A DNA stretch of 64,000 bases. It comes from Malus domestica. Lineage: Eukaryota > Streptophyta > Magnoliopsida > Rosales > Rosaceae. Position numbers and translations under genes: made by a program. A model generated the notes under the pieces. The model did not search any database, was not told where the DNA came from, and saw only the letters and a program-made list of their open reading frames with translations. The stretch lies in assembly GCF_042453785.1 (NCBI RefSeq), contig NC_091669.1, positions 9,126,501 to 9,190,500 on the forward strand. The letters are read 5' to 3'. This document shows positions 33,257-44,517 of this stretch, in pieces. Position 1 is the first letter of the stretch, and every line of letters begins with the position of its first letter.

Positions 33257-35592
33257 CTAAGTTCGGCGTCCCCTCGTCGCCGTTGCGGTTGTTGGCTTCC
33301 TCCTCTTGCTGAATGTCTCCACAAACCATTCATGCTTCTTGTCTGCCAATGTGTTTCCAGCAAGCACTCCCACTATTAGTCCGCTAATAACTCCCGGCAA
33401 GACTACATACCAGTCAAACTCAAATGGAAATCCAGCCTCTTCATCTTCTTCAAAGCTTGATGGTGGCGGCAGCCTCGAGCTCTGAGAACCCTCACATTTC
33501 TTGGACAAAGGCTTTCCACACAGACCTGAGTTTCCTTGGTATGAATCTTCTAGGAATGTACCAAATTGTTGGCCAAGTGGTATAGGCCCCCAAAGATGGT
33601 TATGCGACACATTGAAGTACTCAAGGAAAGTGAGTTGTGCCAAACTACTGGGGATCCTTCCTAAGAGCTTGTTTTGAGAGAGATCCAACGATTCAAGAGC
33701 GGTCAAGTTCCCTAGAGATGAAGGGATGTGACCAGAGAGAGCGTTGTTGGAGAGGTTTAGAAAATGAAGTGCTCTTAGACTCCCAATGATACTTGCTGGA
33801 ATCTCTCCTTCAAATCTATTACTTGAGAAATCTATGAGTCTCAGAACATAGGGGGTCTCATCATATGTCAACTCAACACCTTTTCCGAGAATTATCATCG
33901 GGTACGAAATTTGATTGTAAAACCCATATTTATTTGTGCTGAAGTTTGATGAGACTTCAAAGTACCAGCTTCCCTTGTTTGCGACAACATATTTCATGAA
34001 ATTCCAGTTCTCCATATACTTAGAAGGCAACATACCTGAAAACAGATTGTTGGATAAATCAATGATGCATAAGTTTGGGAACTCATGATTTGTTGGAGGC
34101 TTCCCAATTATCCCATGAAATGAATTTGACCGCAAAATGAGACCCCTCAATACTGGAAGTACCCCTAACCAAGAAGGGAAGATGTCACTCATCTGATTGT
34201 TGCCAATGTCAAGAAACTCTAACCGAGTGCAATCGGCCATTGATCTTGGTAGCTTCCCCTGTAACCGATTGTGACCCAACAGAACCAATTTGAAACTATT
34301 TCTGTTAGCACAAAATGGAGGAATATCACCGTGGAAAGAATTATACATCAAGATCAATATTTCCAAGCTGCTGGACTTCCCCAAACACCGTGGAAGCATG
34401 CCACTCAGGCTATTTATGGCCAAATCAAGAACTTGAAGATAATTCAAGTCGCAGAACAGTGGTGAAACTTCTCCACTATAATTATTGTTGCCGACCAAGT
34501 AAGACATGATAGATTGTGGTGGAATTGGCAATGACCCTTGTAACCGATTATTCCGAAGATTAAAATACTGCAGATTTTTCCATGGAAGCATGACTGGATT
34601 TTCCTCAAAGCCTGTTAAGAAGTTCATATCGAGGTTCAGATTGACCAAAGTTTCTCTAGTTGCATTCCAGACCCATTTTGGTATTTGGCCATGAATATTG
34701 TTACTAGAAAGGTCTAGGGCTTCCAATTCGTATTGATTTTTCAAAAATTCTGGAAACTCTGTCAAGTTGCATTCAGCCAACTCTAGAATTTCGAACTTTG
34801 GAAAAGTAGCACTCAAACCAGATTTGACACTTACGGATAACTTGTTGAACGATAAACCAACTTTCTTCAACTTTTTGAGGTTGGAAAACTCATCAAACTC
34901 AACTAATCCACTCAAATTATTATCGGAAAGGCCAAGAGATTCAAGATTGCTGAGGTGGAAAAGCGATTTAGGAATTGCTCCTTGCAAATCGTTGAAGGCG
35001 AGCTGTAGAAAAGTTAATTGGGTCAAGTCTACTGCAAGCCAAGATGGGATTTCACCAGTTATTAAATTGCCACGCAAGTTTAGATATGCAAGTTGGGTCA
35101 GGTTAGCCACAAAACGTGGGAAATTTCCCCTTAAGTTAATTTGCCGAAGATTCAAGTAGTTGAGCTTGGTTAGTTTTCCAAAACAAGACAAGGAATCAGG
35201 AACTAAGAATGGGCCAGCGGAAACGTTATAAAATGAATACATCCTAAGGAAACTGAGCTGCGTAAGGTTTCCGAATGAAGATGGAACATGGGAATCAAAA
35301 CCACAGAATGAGATATCAAAGTAATTTAAGGAATGAAGGTTTCCGATAGAACTAGGAAGTTCACCAGAGAAATTTGTCCCTGAAACAACCAATATTTTGA
35401 GGGAATTGGTCCTGTTAAAATTAGGAAAAGAACCATTTAGGTCTATGTTTGATTGCAATCTAAGCTCCTCTATGTTTGGTAGGTGGAAAATGCCTACTGG
35501 GAATTCCTCATACAACCCACAGTTGCTTAGATCGAGAGATGTGAGAAAAGATGCATTGACCAAGATATCAGGCACAGTGGAGTATATGCCCA
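33257..35592 (-). pseudogene. Split receptor-like protein gene, 3' part
   Basis: This covers the LRRs from GIYSTVPDILVNASFLTS to the C-terminal cap, acidic stretch, transmembrane helix and basic tail, matching residues about 208-986 of the intact RLP at 7504-10464 at high identity. No internal stop or shift is seen. It is cut from its 5' part (42929-43563) by the 7.3-kb composite LINE. The apparent run of leucines before GIYST comes from the LINE (TTG)n tail, not the gene. Before the insertion the paralogue would have been full length, so the LINE is the visible inactivating event. Confidence 0.9.
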
Positions 35593-35612
35593 ACAACAAC
35601 AACAACAACAAA

Positions 35613-36197
35613 GCCTTTTCCCACTAAGTGGGGTCGGCTATATGAATCCTAGAACGCCATTGCGCTCGGTTTTGTGTCATGCCCTCCGTTAGATCCAAGT
35701 ACTCTAAGTCTTTTCTTAGAGTCTCTTCCAAAGTTTTCCTAGGTCTTCCTCTACCCCTTCGGCCCTGAACCTCTGTCCCGTAGTCACATCTTCGAACCGG
35801 AGCGTCAGTCGGCCTTCTTTGCACATGTCCAAATCACCAGAGCCGATTTTCTCTCATCTTTCCTACAATTTCGGCTACTCCTACTTTACCTCGGATATCC
35901 TCATTCCCAATCTTATCCTTTCTCGTGTGCCCACACATCCCACGAAGCATCCTCATCTCCGCTACACCCATTTTGTGTACGTGTTGATGCTTCACCACCC
36001 AACATTCTCTGCCATACAACATCACTGGCCTTATTGCCGTCCTATAAAATTTTCCCTTGAGCTTCAGTGGCCTACGACGGTCACACAACACGCCGGATGC
36101 ACTCTTTCCATCCAGCTCGTATTCTATGGTTGAGATCTCCATCTAATTCTCCGTTCTCTTGCAAGATAGATCCTAGGTAACGAAAACGGTCGCTTTT
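35613..36197 (-). pseudogene. Second LINE 3' module, copy 2
   Basis: C-terminal RTE polyprotein segment as in copy 1, with the same TGA at the RWFGH Trp (frame ends MRENRLW then stop). It includes [19 protein letters not shown] and ends at the (TTG)n tail. It begins at the same LINE position (AAAAAGCGACCG) as in copies 1 and 3. Confidence 0.83.
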
Positions 36198-39100
36198 TGT
36201 GATCTTCGCTAGATTGCTCCGGTCATTAGTGTGGATAAGTATATAAATGGATAGAGATAGGAAAGCAAACACAAGATGTACGTGGTTCACCCAGATTGGC
36301 TACGTCCACGGAATAGAAGAGTTCTCATTAATTGTGAAGGGTTTACACAAGTACATAGGTTCAAGCTCTCATTTAGTGAGTACGAGTGAATGATTTAGTA
36401 CAAATGACATTAGGAAATATTGTGGGAGAATGATCTCGTAATCACGAAACTTCTAAGTATCGGAGTGTGGTGTCGTCTTGACTTGCCTTATCTGTCTCAT
36501 AGGTAGATGTGGCATCTTCTCTGGAAGTACTCTTCCTCCATCCATGGGTGGTATCTTTAACTGGTGGAGATGCACAAGGTAATGTATCAATTTCACTTGA
36601 AGCTTACTTGTAGTTTCAGGCTTGGTCAAGCGCGATACAAACCATGTAGTAGGAGTCCCCCAAGTCGTCGAGCTAGGGGGTCTGCTGAAAGAGGTGACAG
36701 ACAAGGTAAGCAATCAGAGCTCCGACTGATTGTTCACCTTCTCCCCATCTTGCAGCAGCATGAAGGATAAAGAGAAGAAAAATGAGAAGAGATGATATGA
36801 GATACTTTTGCTTTTGAAGAAGTAACTTTCCACAGGCTTATTCTTGAACTGAGCTGGAGGGTTTTCTGGTTTCCTCCAGAGTATAAGGCCGACTAAAGAA
36901 TTTGAGGGTCAAAACAAGTCCATCAAATCTAGAGTACGTTCCACCCTGCTGATATGGGATACTTTTGCTTTTGACAGAGTAATGGATGTATCGGCACGTG
37001 TGCTGTTACGCTTGTCTCCACATGCTTCCTTGTATCCTTCGCACTTGCCCTATCTGTTCCTCAAGCAGATGCGGAATCTTCCCTGGAAACATAAGATGAT
37101 GAAGATGAGTACTCGAGAGCAATGTCAGGTAAGTAATCAGGTAAGGGGTTCCAGGCAGTCAGTTCCTGGCTGGAAGCTTGATTCCAAGTGCTGACTGATT
37201 GCTCTCTTTCTCCTTGTCTTGCAGGTAAAAACAAGGCCAAAAGAAAAAACAGGGAAAAAGCATGATATGGGATACTCTTGCTTTTAACCCTGATGATATG
37301 AGATATTCTTGCTCTAGTATAGCTTGTTTGCAGAGGTATTATCGGGGGGAAAGAAAGCTGAATATTTCGAAAGGCTTTGTTGGGAGTGCCCTCTCAGATA
37401 TGATGAAGGGTTGAGCATTTTTGCAGGTCTGCCTGTCCGTTGGGGATGGAGGTCGACATATATAGGAGTCTCCCTAACAACAAGTAGTAATGCTATTCAT
37501 TTACCCTGCTTGGTCATAGCACGGTAGTGGGAGCTGCCAGTTTCACATGTTTTAACTCTGTCAGAGCACTTTGAAAAAGTGGTCTGTGGTATCTGGCTCT
37601 CGAGATTCGGAGAACGATGCCTCTTCGATTTTTGAGAAAGCAATCATGCTGGGGGTCTGACTCTCGAGATTCGGAGAGCAGTGTCTCTTCGATTTTTGAG
37701 GAAGTAATCATGTTGGGAGTCTGGCTCTCGAGATTCGGAAGGCGGTGCCTCTTCGATTTTGGAGCAAGCAATCTTGTTGGGAGTGTTGTCTCGAATGTGA
37801 GTAAAGGTTGGACATGTTTGCTAGTCTACCTTGCCACGAAGCACAAAGGTTGACACACAGGGACTTTCCAATTATCCAGCAATGGTACTGTTCCTTTACC
37901 CTCTCTTCGATTTTGAGAAAGTAGTCATGTTGGGAGTCTGGCTCTCGAGATTCGGAGGACGGTGCCTCTTCGATTTTGGAGCAAGCAATCTTGTTGGGAC
38001 TGTTTTCTCGAATGTGAGTAAAGGTTGGGCATGTTTGCTAGTCTACCTTGCCACGAAGCACAGAGGTTGACACACAGGGACTTTCCAATTATCCAGCAGT
38101 GGTACTGTTCCTTTACCCTTGTGGGTAATAATATGGTAGCTAGACCTTCAAAATTTATGTGTCTAAACTTTGTTAGTGCTGTTTCTTTGCTATTCTTTTA
38201 CCTTTCTTGGTCAGAGCGATGTAGTGGGAGCTGCAAGCTTCACGTGCTCAACTTTGGCAGAGAACTTTGGCAAAGTGATCTGTGGTACCCATGAGTTATT
38301 GTTGCATGTGGGAAGTGGGTGATTGAACAGTAAGATTCATGTGCTTTCTACTTCACCAGAAGTCTTCGACAAAATGCCCATAATTTCTGCAAAGCTGAGT
38401 GTGCGTGTGACAGGTGCTGACAAGGCTAGAAAAGTAGGTGCCTCTTCGATTTCTGAGATCGGCCCTCGTGGTCTCTGAGCAGCCCAGCTTTTGAGAAAGC
38501 GAGCGCCTCTTCGATTTCTGAGATCGGCCTTCGTGGTCTTTGAGCAGCCCAACTTTTGAGAAAGCAAACGGCTCTTCGGTTTCTGAGATCAACCCTCGTG
38601 ATCTCTAAGCAGCCCAACTTTTGAGAAAGCAAACGCCTCTTCGATTTCTGAGCAGGCGCCTCTTTGATTTCTGAAGCTCCGTCGAGTGCAGATTTTTATA
38701 GAGGCTGGCATTAAGTTCCAAAGCACACTTGAATCTCCACCAGTAGAAGCTTCATTCTTGCACTTCTAAGATCTTGATTTGTCCGACCTCTTCTCTCTTC
38801 AACACCTTTGAAAATGTCTGGCCCCTCCGACCGTCGTTTTGACTTGAACCTTGTTGAAGAGGCAGCCCCGCCTTCTCCAGACAACATATGGCGCCCATCC
38901 TTCGTCTCCCCAACTGGTCCTCTTACCGTTGGGGATTCCGTGATGAAGAATGATATGACCGCTGCGGTGGTGGCCAGGAACCTTCTCACTCCCAAAGATA
39001 ACAGACTACTTTCCAAACGGTCTGATGAGTTAGCTGTTAAGGATTCGCTGGCTCTCAGTGTTCAGTGTGCAGGTTCTGTGTCTAATATGGCCCAACGCCT

Positions 39101-39750
39101 ATTTGCTCGAACCCGCCAAGTTGAATCATTGGCGGCTGAAGTGATGAGTCTCAAACAGGAGATTAGAGGGCTCAAGCATGAGAATAAACAGTTGCACCGG
39201 CTCGCACATGACTATGCTACAAACATGAAGAGGAAGCTTGACCAGATGAAGGAAACTGATGGTCAGGTTTTACTTGATCATCAGAGATTTGTGGGTTTGT
39301 TCTAAAGGCATTTATTGCCTTCGTCTTCTGGGGCTGTACCGCGTAATGAAGCTCCAAATGATCAACCTCTGATGCCTCCTCCTTCTAGGGTTCTGTCCAG
39401 TACTGAGGCTCCAAATGATCCCCCTCCGGTGCCTTCTCTTTCTGGGGCTCTACCGACTGCTGAGACTTCTCCTAAGCAACCTTTGTGAAGGCTCTCTCTT
39501 GTGTGTTTATTTTGACTCATGTATATGTACATATTTGTAGCTTATCGGGGATATCAATAAATAAGCTTTCCTTCATTTCAACGTATTGTGTTAAATACAC
39601 CAAAGCCTTCTTCGCTAAGTTCTTTGAATTTTCTTTTGTTGAAGCTTGTATGTTGAAGCTTTCTGAGTGGAGCATGTAGGTTGGGGTAGTGTTCCCTTAA
39701 TTTCCCGAGTGAGGAAAACTTCTTGGTTGGAGACTTGGAAAATCCAAGTC
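36198..39750. mobile_element. Passenger segment of composite copy 2
   Basis: About 3.55 kb, reverse-complementary to 15449-19851 and largely collinear with it, but with one instead of two copies of the 915-bp block. One end carries an LTR-like sequence (TTCCGTGGACGTAGCC and GTGAACCACGTACATC on the minus strand, about 36240-36320), and the other end the orphan gene. Only one LTR-like end is present, so this is not an intact LTR element. Confidence 0.8.
38814..39488 (+). pseudogene. Orphan passenger gene, nonsense-bearing copy
   Basis: Same protein as 15735-16382, starting at the ATG at 38814. A CAA-to-TAA change at 39303-39305 ends the frame after FVGLF (163 aa). Homology continues in frame through the Pro/Ser-rich tail to a stop at 39486-39488, which in this copy ends TAETSPKQPL. 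A TATA-like TTTTTATAGAGG lies at about 38693-38704, and an AATAAATAAGC polyadenylation-type region at about 39556-39566. The gene is antisense to its LINE host. Confidence 0.75.
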
Positions 39751-42700
39751 ACTGAGTGGGATCGGCTATATGAATCTTAGAACGCCATTGTGCTCGATCC
39801 TGTGTCATGTCCTTCGTTAGATCCAAGTACTCTAAGTCTTTTCTTAGAGTCTCTTCCAAAGTTTTCCTAGGTCTTCCTCTACCCCTTCGGCCCTGAACCT
39901 CTGTCCCATAGTCGCATCTTCTAATCGGAGCGTCAGTAGGCCTTCTTTGCACATGTCCAAACCACCGTAACCGATTTTCTCTCATCTTTCCTTCAATTTC
40001 GGCTACTCCTACTTTACCCCGGATATCCTCATTCCTAATCTTATCCTTTCTCGTGTGCCCACACATCCAACGAAGCATCCTCATCTCCGCTACACCCATT
40101 TTGTGTACGTGTTGATGTTTCACCGCCCAACATTCTGTGCCATACAGCATCGCCGGCCTTATTGCCGTCCTATAAAATTTTCCCTTGAGCTTCAGTGGCA
40201 TACGGCGGTCACACAACACGCCGGATGCACTCTTCCACTTCATCCATCCAGCTTGTATTCTATGGTTGAGATCTCCATCTAATTCTCCGTTCTTTTGCAA
40301 GATAGATCCTAGGTAACGAAAACGGTCGCTCTTTGGTATTTCTTGATCTCCGATCCTCACCCCTAACTCGTTTTGGCCTCCATTTGCACTGAACTTGCAC
40401 TTCATATATTCTGTCTTTGATCGGCTTAGGCGAAGACCTTTAGATTCCAACACTTCTCTCCAAAGGTTAAGCTTTGCATTTACCTCTTCCTGAGTTTCAT
40501 CTATCAACACTATATCGTCTGCGAAAAGCATACACCAAGGAATATCATCTTGAATATGTCCTGTTAACTCATCCATTACCAACGCAAAAAGGTAAGGACT
40601 TAAGAATGACCCTTGATGTAATCCTACAGTTATGGGAAAGCTTTCGGTTTGTCCTTCATGAGTTCTTACGGCAGTCTTTGCTCCTTCATACATATCCTTT
40701 ATAGCTTGGATATATGCTACTCGTACTCCTTTCTTCTCTAAAATCCTCCAAAGAATGTCTCTTGGGACCCTATCATACGCTTTTTCCAAATCTATAAAGA
40801 CCATGTGTAAATCCTTTTTCCCATCTCTATATCTTTCCATCAATCTTCATAAGAGATAGATTGCCTCCATGGTTGAGCGCCCTGGCATGAATCCGAATTG
40901 GTTGTCCGAAACCCGTGTCTCTTGCCTCAATCTATGCTCAATGACTCTCTCCCAGAGCTTCATTGTATGACTCATTAGCTTAATACCCCTATAGTTCATG
41001 CAATTTTGTACGTCGCCCTTATTCTTGTAGATAGGCACCAAAGTGCTCGTTCGCCACTCATTTGGCATCTTCTTCGTTTTCAAAATCCTATTGAAAAGGT
41101 CAGTGAGCCATGTTATACCTGTCTCTCCCAAAACTTTCCACACTTCGATTGGTATATCGTCTGGGCCTATTGCTTTTCTATGCTTCATCTTCTTCAAAGC
41201 TACAACCACTTCTTCCTTCCGGATTCGACGATAAAAGGAGTAGTTTCTACACTCTTCTGAGTTACTCAACTCCCCTAAAGAAGCACTCCTTTCATGTCCT
41301 TCATTGAAAAGATTATGAAAATAACCTCTCCATCTGTCTTTAACCGCGTTCTCTGTAGCAAGAACCTTTCCATCCTCATCCTTGATGCACCTCACTTGGT
41401 TTAGGTCCCTTGTCTTCTTTTCCCTTGCTCTAGCTAGTTTATAGATATCCAACTCTCCTTCTTTGGTATCTAGTCGTTTATACATATCGTCGTAAGCCGC
41501 TAACTTAGCTTCTCTGACAGCTTTCTTCGCCTCTTGCTTCGCTTTTCTATACCTTTCACCATTTTCATCGGTCCTCTCCTTGTATAAGGCTTTACAACAT
41601 TCCTTCTTAGCCTTCACCTTTGTTTGTACCTCCTCATTCCACCACCAAGATTCCTTTTGGTGTGGGGCAAAGCCCTTGGACTCTCCTAATACCTCTTTTG
41701 CTACTTTTCGGATACAACTAGCCATGGAATCCCACATTTGGCTAGCTTCCCCCTCTCTATCCCACGCACATTGGGTGATTACCTTCTCTTTGAAAATGGC
41801 TTGTTTTTCTTCTTTTAGATTCCACCATCTAGTTCTTGGGCACTTCCAAGTCTTGTTCTTTTGTCTTACTCTTTTGATATGTACATCCATCACCAACAAG
41901 CGATGTTGATTAGCCACGCTATCTCCTGGTATAACTTTGCAATCCTTACAAGTTATACGATCCCCTTTCCTCATTAGAAGAAAATCTATTTGTGTTTTTG
42001 ACGACCCACTCTTGTAGGTGATCACATGTTCTTCTCTCTTCTTAAAGAAGGTGTTGGCTAAGAAGAGATCATATGCCATTGCAAAATCCAAGATAGCTTC
42101 CCCATCCTCGTTTCTCTCCCCAAAACCATGGCCACCATGAAAACCTCCATAGTTGCCTGTCTCCCTGCCCACGTGTCCATTTAAATCTCCTCCTATAAAT
42201 AACTTCTCCGTCTGAGCAATTCCTTGCACCAAGTCTCCAAGATCTTCCCAAAATTTCTCCTTCGAACTCGTATCCAACCCTACTTGAGGTGCGTACGCAC
42301 TAATCACATTGATAAGTTCTTGTCCTATTACAATCTTGATTGCCATGATTCTATCTCCTACCCTCTTGACATCTACAACATCTTGTACCAAGGTCTTGTC
42401 CACGATGATGCCAACACCGTTTCTCGTTCTATTTGTGCCCGAATACCAAAGTTTAAACCCTGAGTTTTCTAGATCCTTTGCCTTACTACCAACCCACTTA
42501 GTTTCTTGTAGGCACATAATATTTATCCTTCTCCTCACCATAACTTCCACTACTTCCATAGATTTTCCCGTTAAGGTTCCTATATTCCACGTTCCTAAAC
42601 GCATTTTGCTCTCTTGAACTCTACCCTTCTGTCCTAGCTTCTTCACCCTCCCCCGTCTAATAGGATCAAAGTACTTCTTTTGTGTGTCCCGGGTAAAGTT

Positions 42701-42907
42701 GATAGGAGCATATGCTCCCAAACAACTTTGAGTGGAGTCGTTCGAAAAGAAGTTTCTATGGCCCCCTTGCTCATTTAACACTGCATCCGGGTGCCGATGG
42801 AGATACAGCGACCCTTGCTCACTTATCACTGTGCTCGGGCCACACAGCGCGCCACTTACGGGTGACGCCCTAGCTTTAGCGCGATTTTGTTCTAGATTCA
42901 TTTTCAT
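39749..42907 (-). pseudogene. RTE-type LINE polyprotein (endonuclease + reverse transcriptase), one nonsense codon
   Basis: One frame of about 1052 codons from the ATG at 42907. The AP-endonuclease domain shows LGTWNIGTLTG, LQETKW, GGDLNGHVG and QIDFLL (about residues 100-330). A basic linker follows, then the reverse transcriptase with [18 protein letters not shown] and FADDIVLID. The C-terminal part has [10 protein letters not shown] and [22 protein letters not shown]-to-TGA change just after EAIYLL (about 40847-40849) splits it into 686 and 364 codons. The enzyme pair nicks target DNA and primes cDNA there. The order and motifs match the RTE clade, whose members end in short microsatellite tails. 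Confidence 0.9.
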
Positions 42908-42928
42908 AAGGATTCGACGTGATCATGG

Positions 42929-43563
42929 ATGCCCACATCACTAAAATGAAGTTGTTTTATGCTGGTCAAGTTTTGGACTAGGATTCTCATATTGGACTTC
43001 CTAAGCTCCAAACCATTATTGTAAGACAGAACAAGGGTGGACAGTTTGGATAGCTTTGAAATTTCAGATGGAATTTGGCCAGAAAATGCAGACCATGAAA
43101 GGTTGAGATAGGATAGACTGGAAAGGTCATGGCCCAATCTCGATGGTATTTCAGAGGAATTGAAGTTGTTATCTGAGAGGTCAAGCATTTGCAAGTGAAC
43201 AAGTCGGAAAAGGGTGCTGTTGGAATTGATAGAACCATAGAGACAACTGCTCTTGAGGTCAAGGCCAATGACACGACCAGACTCCGCATGGCACTCAACA
43301 CCATCCCACGAACAACAGTTACTCTGATTCTGATCTCCTTCTTGAGCCCAAGATGCAACCTTCGGATAAGCAAAAGGAGATGAAGACGCTGACTTGTCTA
43401 TCGTAAAGCTTTCCTTGAATTGTAACAAGAAGGAGTGCTCGTCAGTGTGGCAAAGTGTTTGTGTCTGTGTCTGCACAAATGAAAAACAATGAGTAGCATT
43501 GAGTAATAGAAAAAGAAGACAATGGAAACAGGTAAACTTGGACAACCAAGATTCCATTTTCAT
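42929..43563 (-). pseudogene. Split receptor-like protein gene, 5' part
   Basis: Start codon at 43563, signal peptide, LRRNT with NQSNCCSWDGVECH, and the first LRRs to about residue 207, then cut by the LINE at ATGCCCA. Read on, it would run into LINE leader and stop within about eight codons. It is highly similar to residues 1-207 of the intact RLP. The promoter region (43564-43760) is also shared, so a truncated LRR transcript might still be made. Confidence 0.9.
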
Positions 43564-43839
43564 GGCAGTGTGTTTTTTATGGTTATAGGAAATATTGTTT
43601 TATGACTCTCGGATAATTAAGAGTGGAGAAGTTAACTTCTTTTATAGACACAACTCATGCAAAGCATAAATAAATAAAAAAGCATGAGTCGATCGATGAG
43701 TGGGTGGTGAATTGATGTCTCGATCAATTGAAGACTTGGAAGTCATGAATTCTTAGTCATGATTCTTCTTCTTTACATGGCCAGGAAACGTTTGTTTTCA
43801 AGATTCTTCTTCTTTAGGGAAGCTTTGCGTATCTAATAG

Positions 43840-44130
43840 GTAACCTCAGCTGAAGTCAAGTCATCGTTTGATAAAATCAGCGCATCCCCATCACTTGAAG
43901 ACTTGAAGTCATTCATCGTTTGCATGTAATAATTTGCAAACTCGATCGTTTAGTTTTATTTGTACGCTCGTATGATCTTAAAGAATGTGAACATAATATA
44001 CTTTGAGCAGATAAAATTAGGTGATCATCATCACTTAAAGACTTGAAGTCAAGTCGTCGTTTGCATATGTGACTCATCACAACGCTTATTGAAGACTTGA
44101 AGTCAATTCATCGTTTGCATGTAATAATTA
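43840..44130. repeat. Repeated GACTTGAAGTCAAGTC / CATCGTTTGCAT block upstream of the split RLP
   Basis: Four related copies (about 43848-43875, 43899-43930, 44035-44065 and 44090-44122) share AAGACTTGAAGTCA followed by A/GTCGTTTGCAT. The GACTTGA-AG-TCAAGTC part is a perfect inverted repeat with 7-base arms in the third copy. They lie 280-560 bases upstream of the RLP start codon. Confidence 0.55.
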
Positions 44131-44359
44131 TTATGTTCACCTTTGAACAAAAGGAAAAAAAAAACCGTCTCACTGTTAGACTGAAAATTTATGTACTCAT
44201 ATCTAAAAACAAAATCTTAACGTATACAAGTAAAATTTTTCTAACCTAGTTACAAATACCATACCATTATTCATCCGACCCTCTTAATTATATACTAATC
44301 AGAAGGGGCTTATGGGCGTTTCGATCACCATGGCACGTAAGCTACAGAAATAAAAAGAA

Positions 44360-44517
44360 GGGGTATGATATTCACACACCTCTTTTTACTTCTCACACAC
44401 CCTTTTAATTTTCGACCGTTGGATCGGATGAATTGAAGAATATCAAATGACAGAAATCAACAAGAGGTGAGTGAGAAGTAAAAAGGGATGTGTGGATAGC
44501 ACACCCCTAAAAAGAAA
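44360..44517. mobile_element. 158-bp MITE, family A (copy 2)
   Basis: It begins GGGGTATGATATTCACACACC and ends GTGGATAGCACACCCC, and its inverted arms match those of 2120-2265. Flanked by the perfect 9-base duplication TAAAAAGAA (44351-44359 and 44518-44526). Confidence 0.85.

Larger units (their letters stand above)
35593..42928 (-). mobile_element. Composite RTE LINE-passenger-LINE tail, copy 2 (inside RLP exon)
   Basis: A 7336-bp insertion flanked by ATGCCCA (35586-35592 and 42929-42935). On the minus strand: a LINE with its start codon and nearly all its 3' end (42928 to about 39751), the passenger (39750 to about 36198), a second LINE 3' module (about 36197-35613) and a TTG tail. The 5' end stops within the leader at GATCATGG, so it is slightly 5'-truncated. 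It breaks the RLP gene between the codons corresponding to residues 207-208 of the intact paralogue, where the unoccupied sequence (about 9825-9840) can be read directly. Confidence 0.87.

Noticed and set aside
35590-35611. Apparent start MLLLLLL for the RLP 3' part
   Set aside because: The leucines are the LINE (TTG)n tail read through. The gene's real start is at 43563, on the other side of the insertion.
36198-39750. Passenger as an intact LTR retrotransposon nested in the LINE
   Set aside because: Only one LTR-like end is present, there is no 5-base duplication of LINE sequence at the borders, and the LINE 3' end is repeated on both sides, which nested insertion does not explain.
40474-42944. 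Many plus-strand open frames across the LINE bodies (also 56563-59581)
   Set aside because: They are antisense shadows of the endonuclease/RT frame; the same frames occur in both LINE copies and have no domain of their own.
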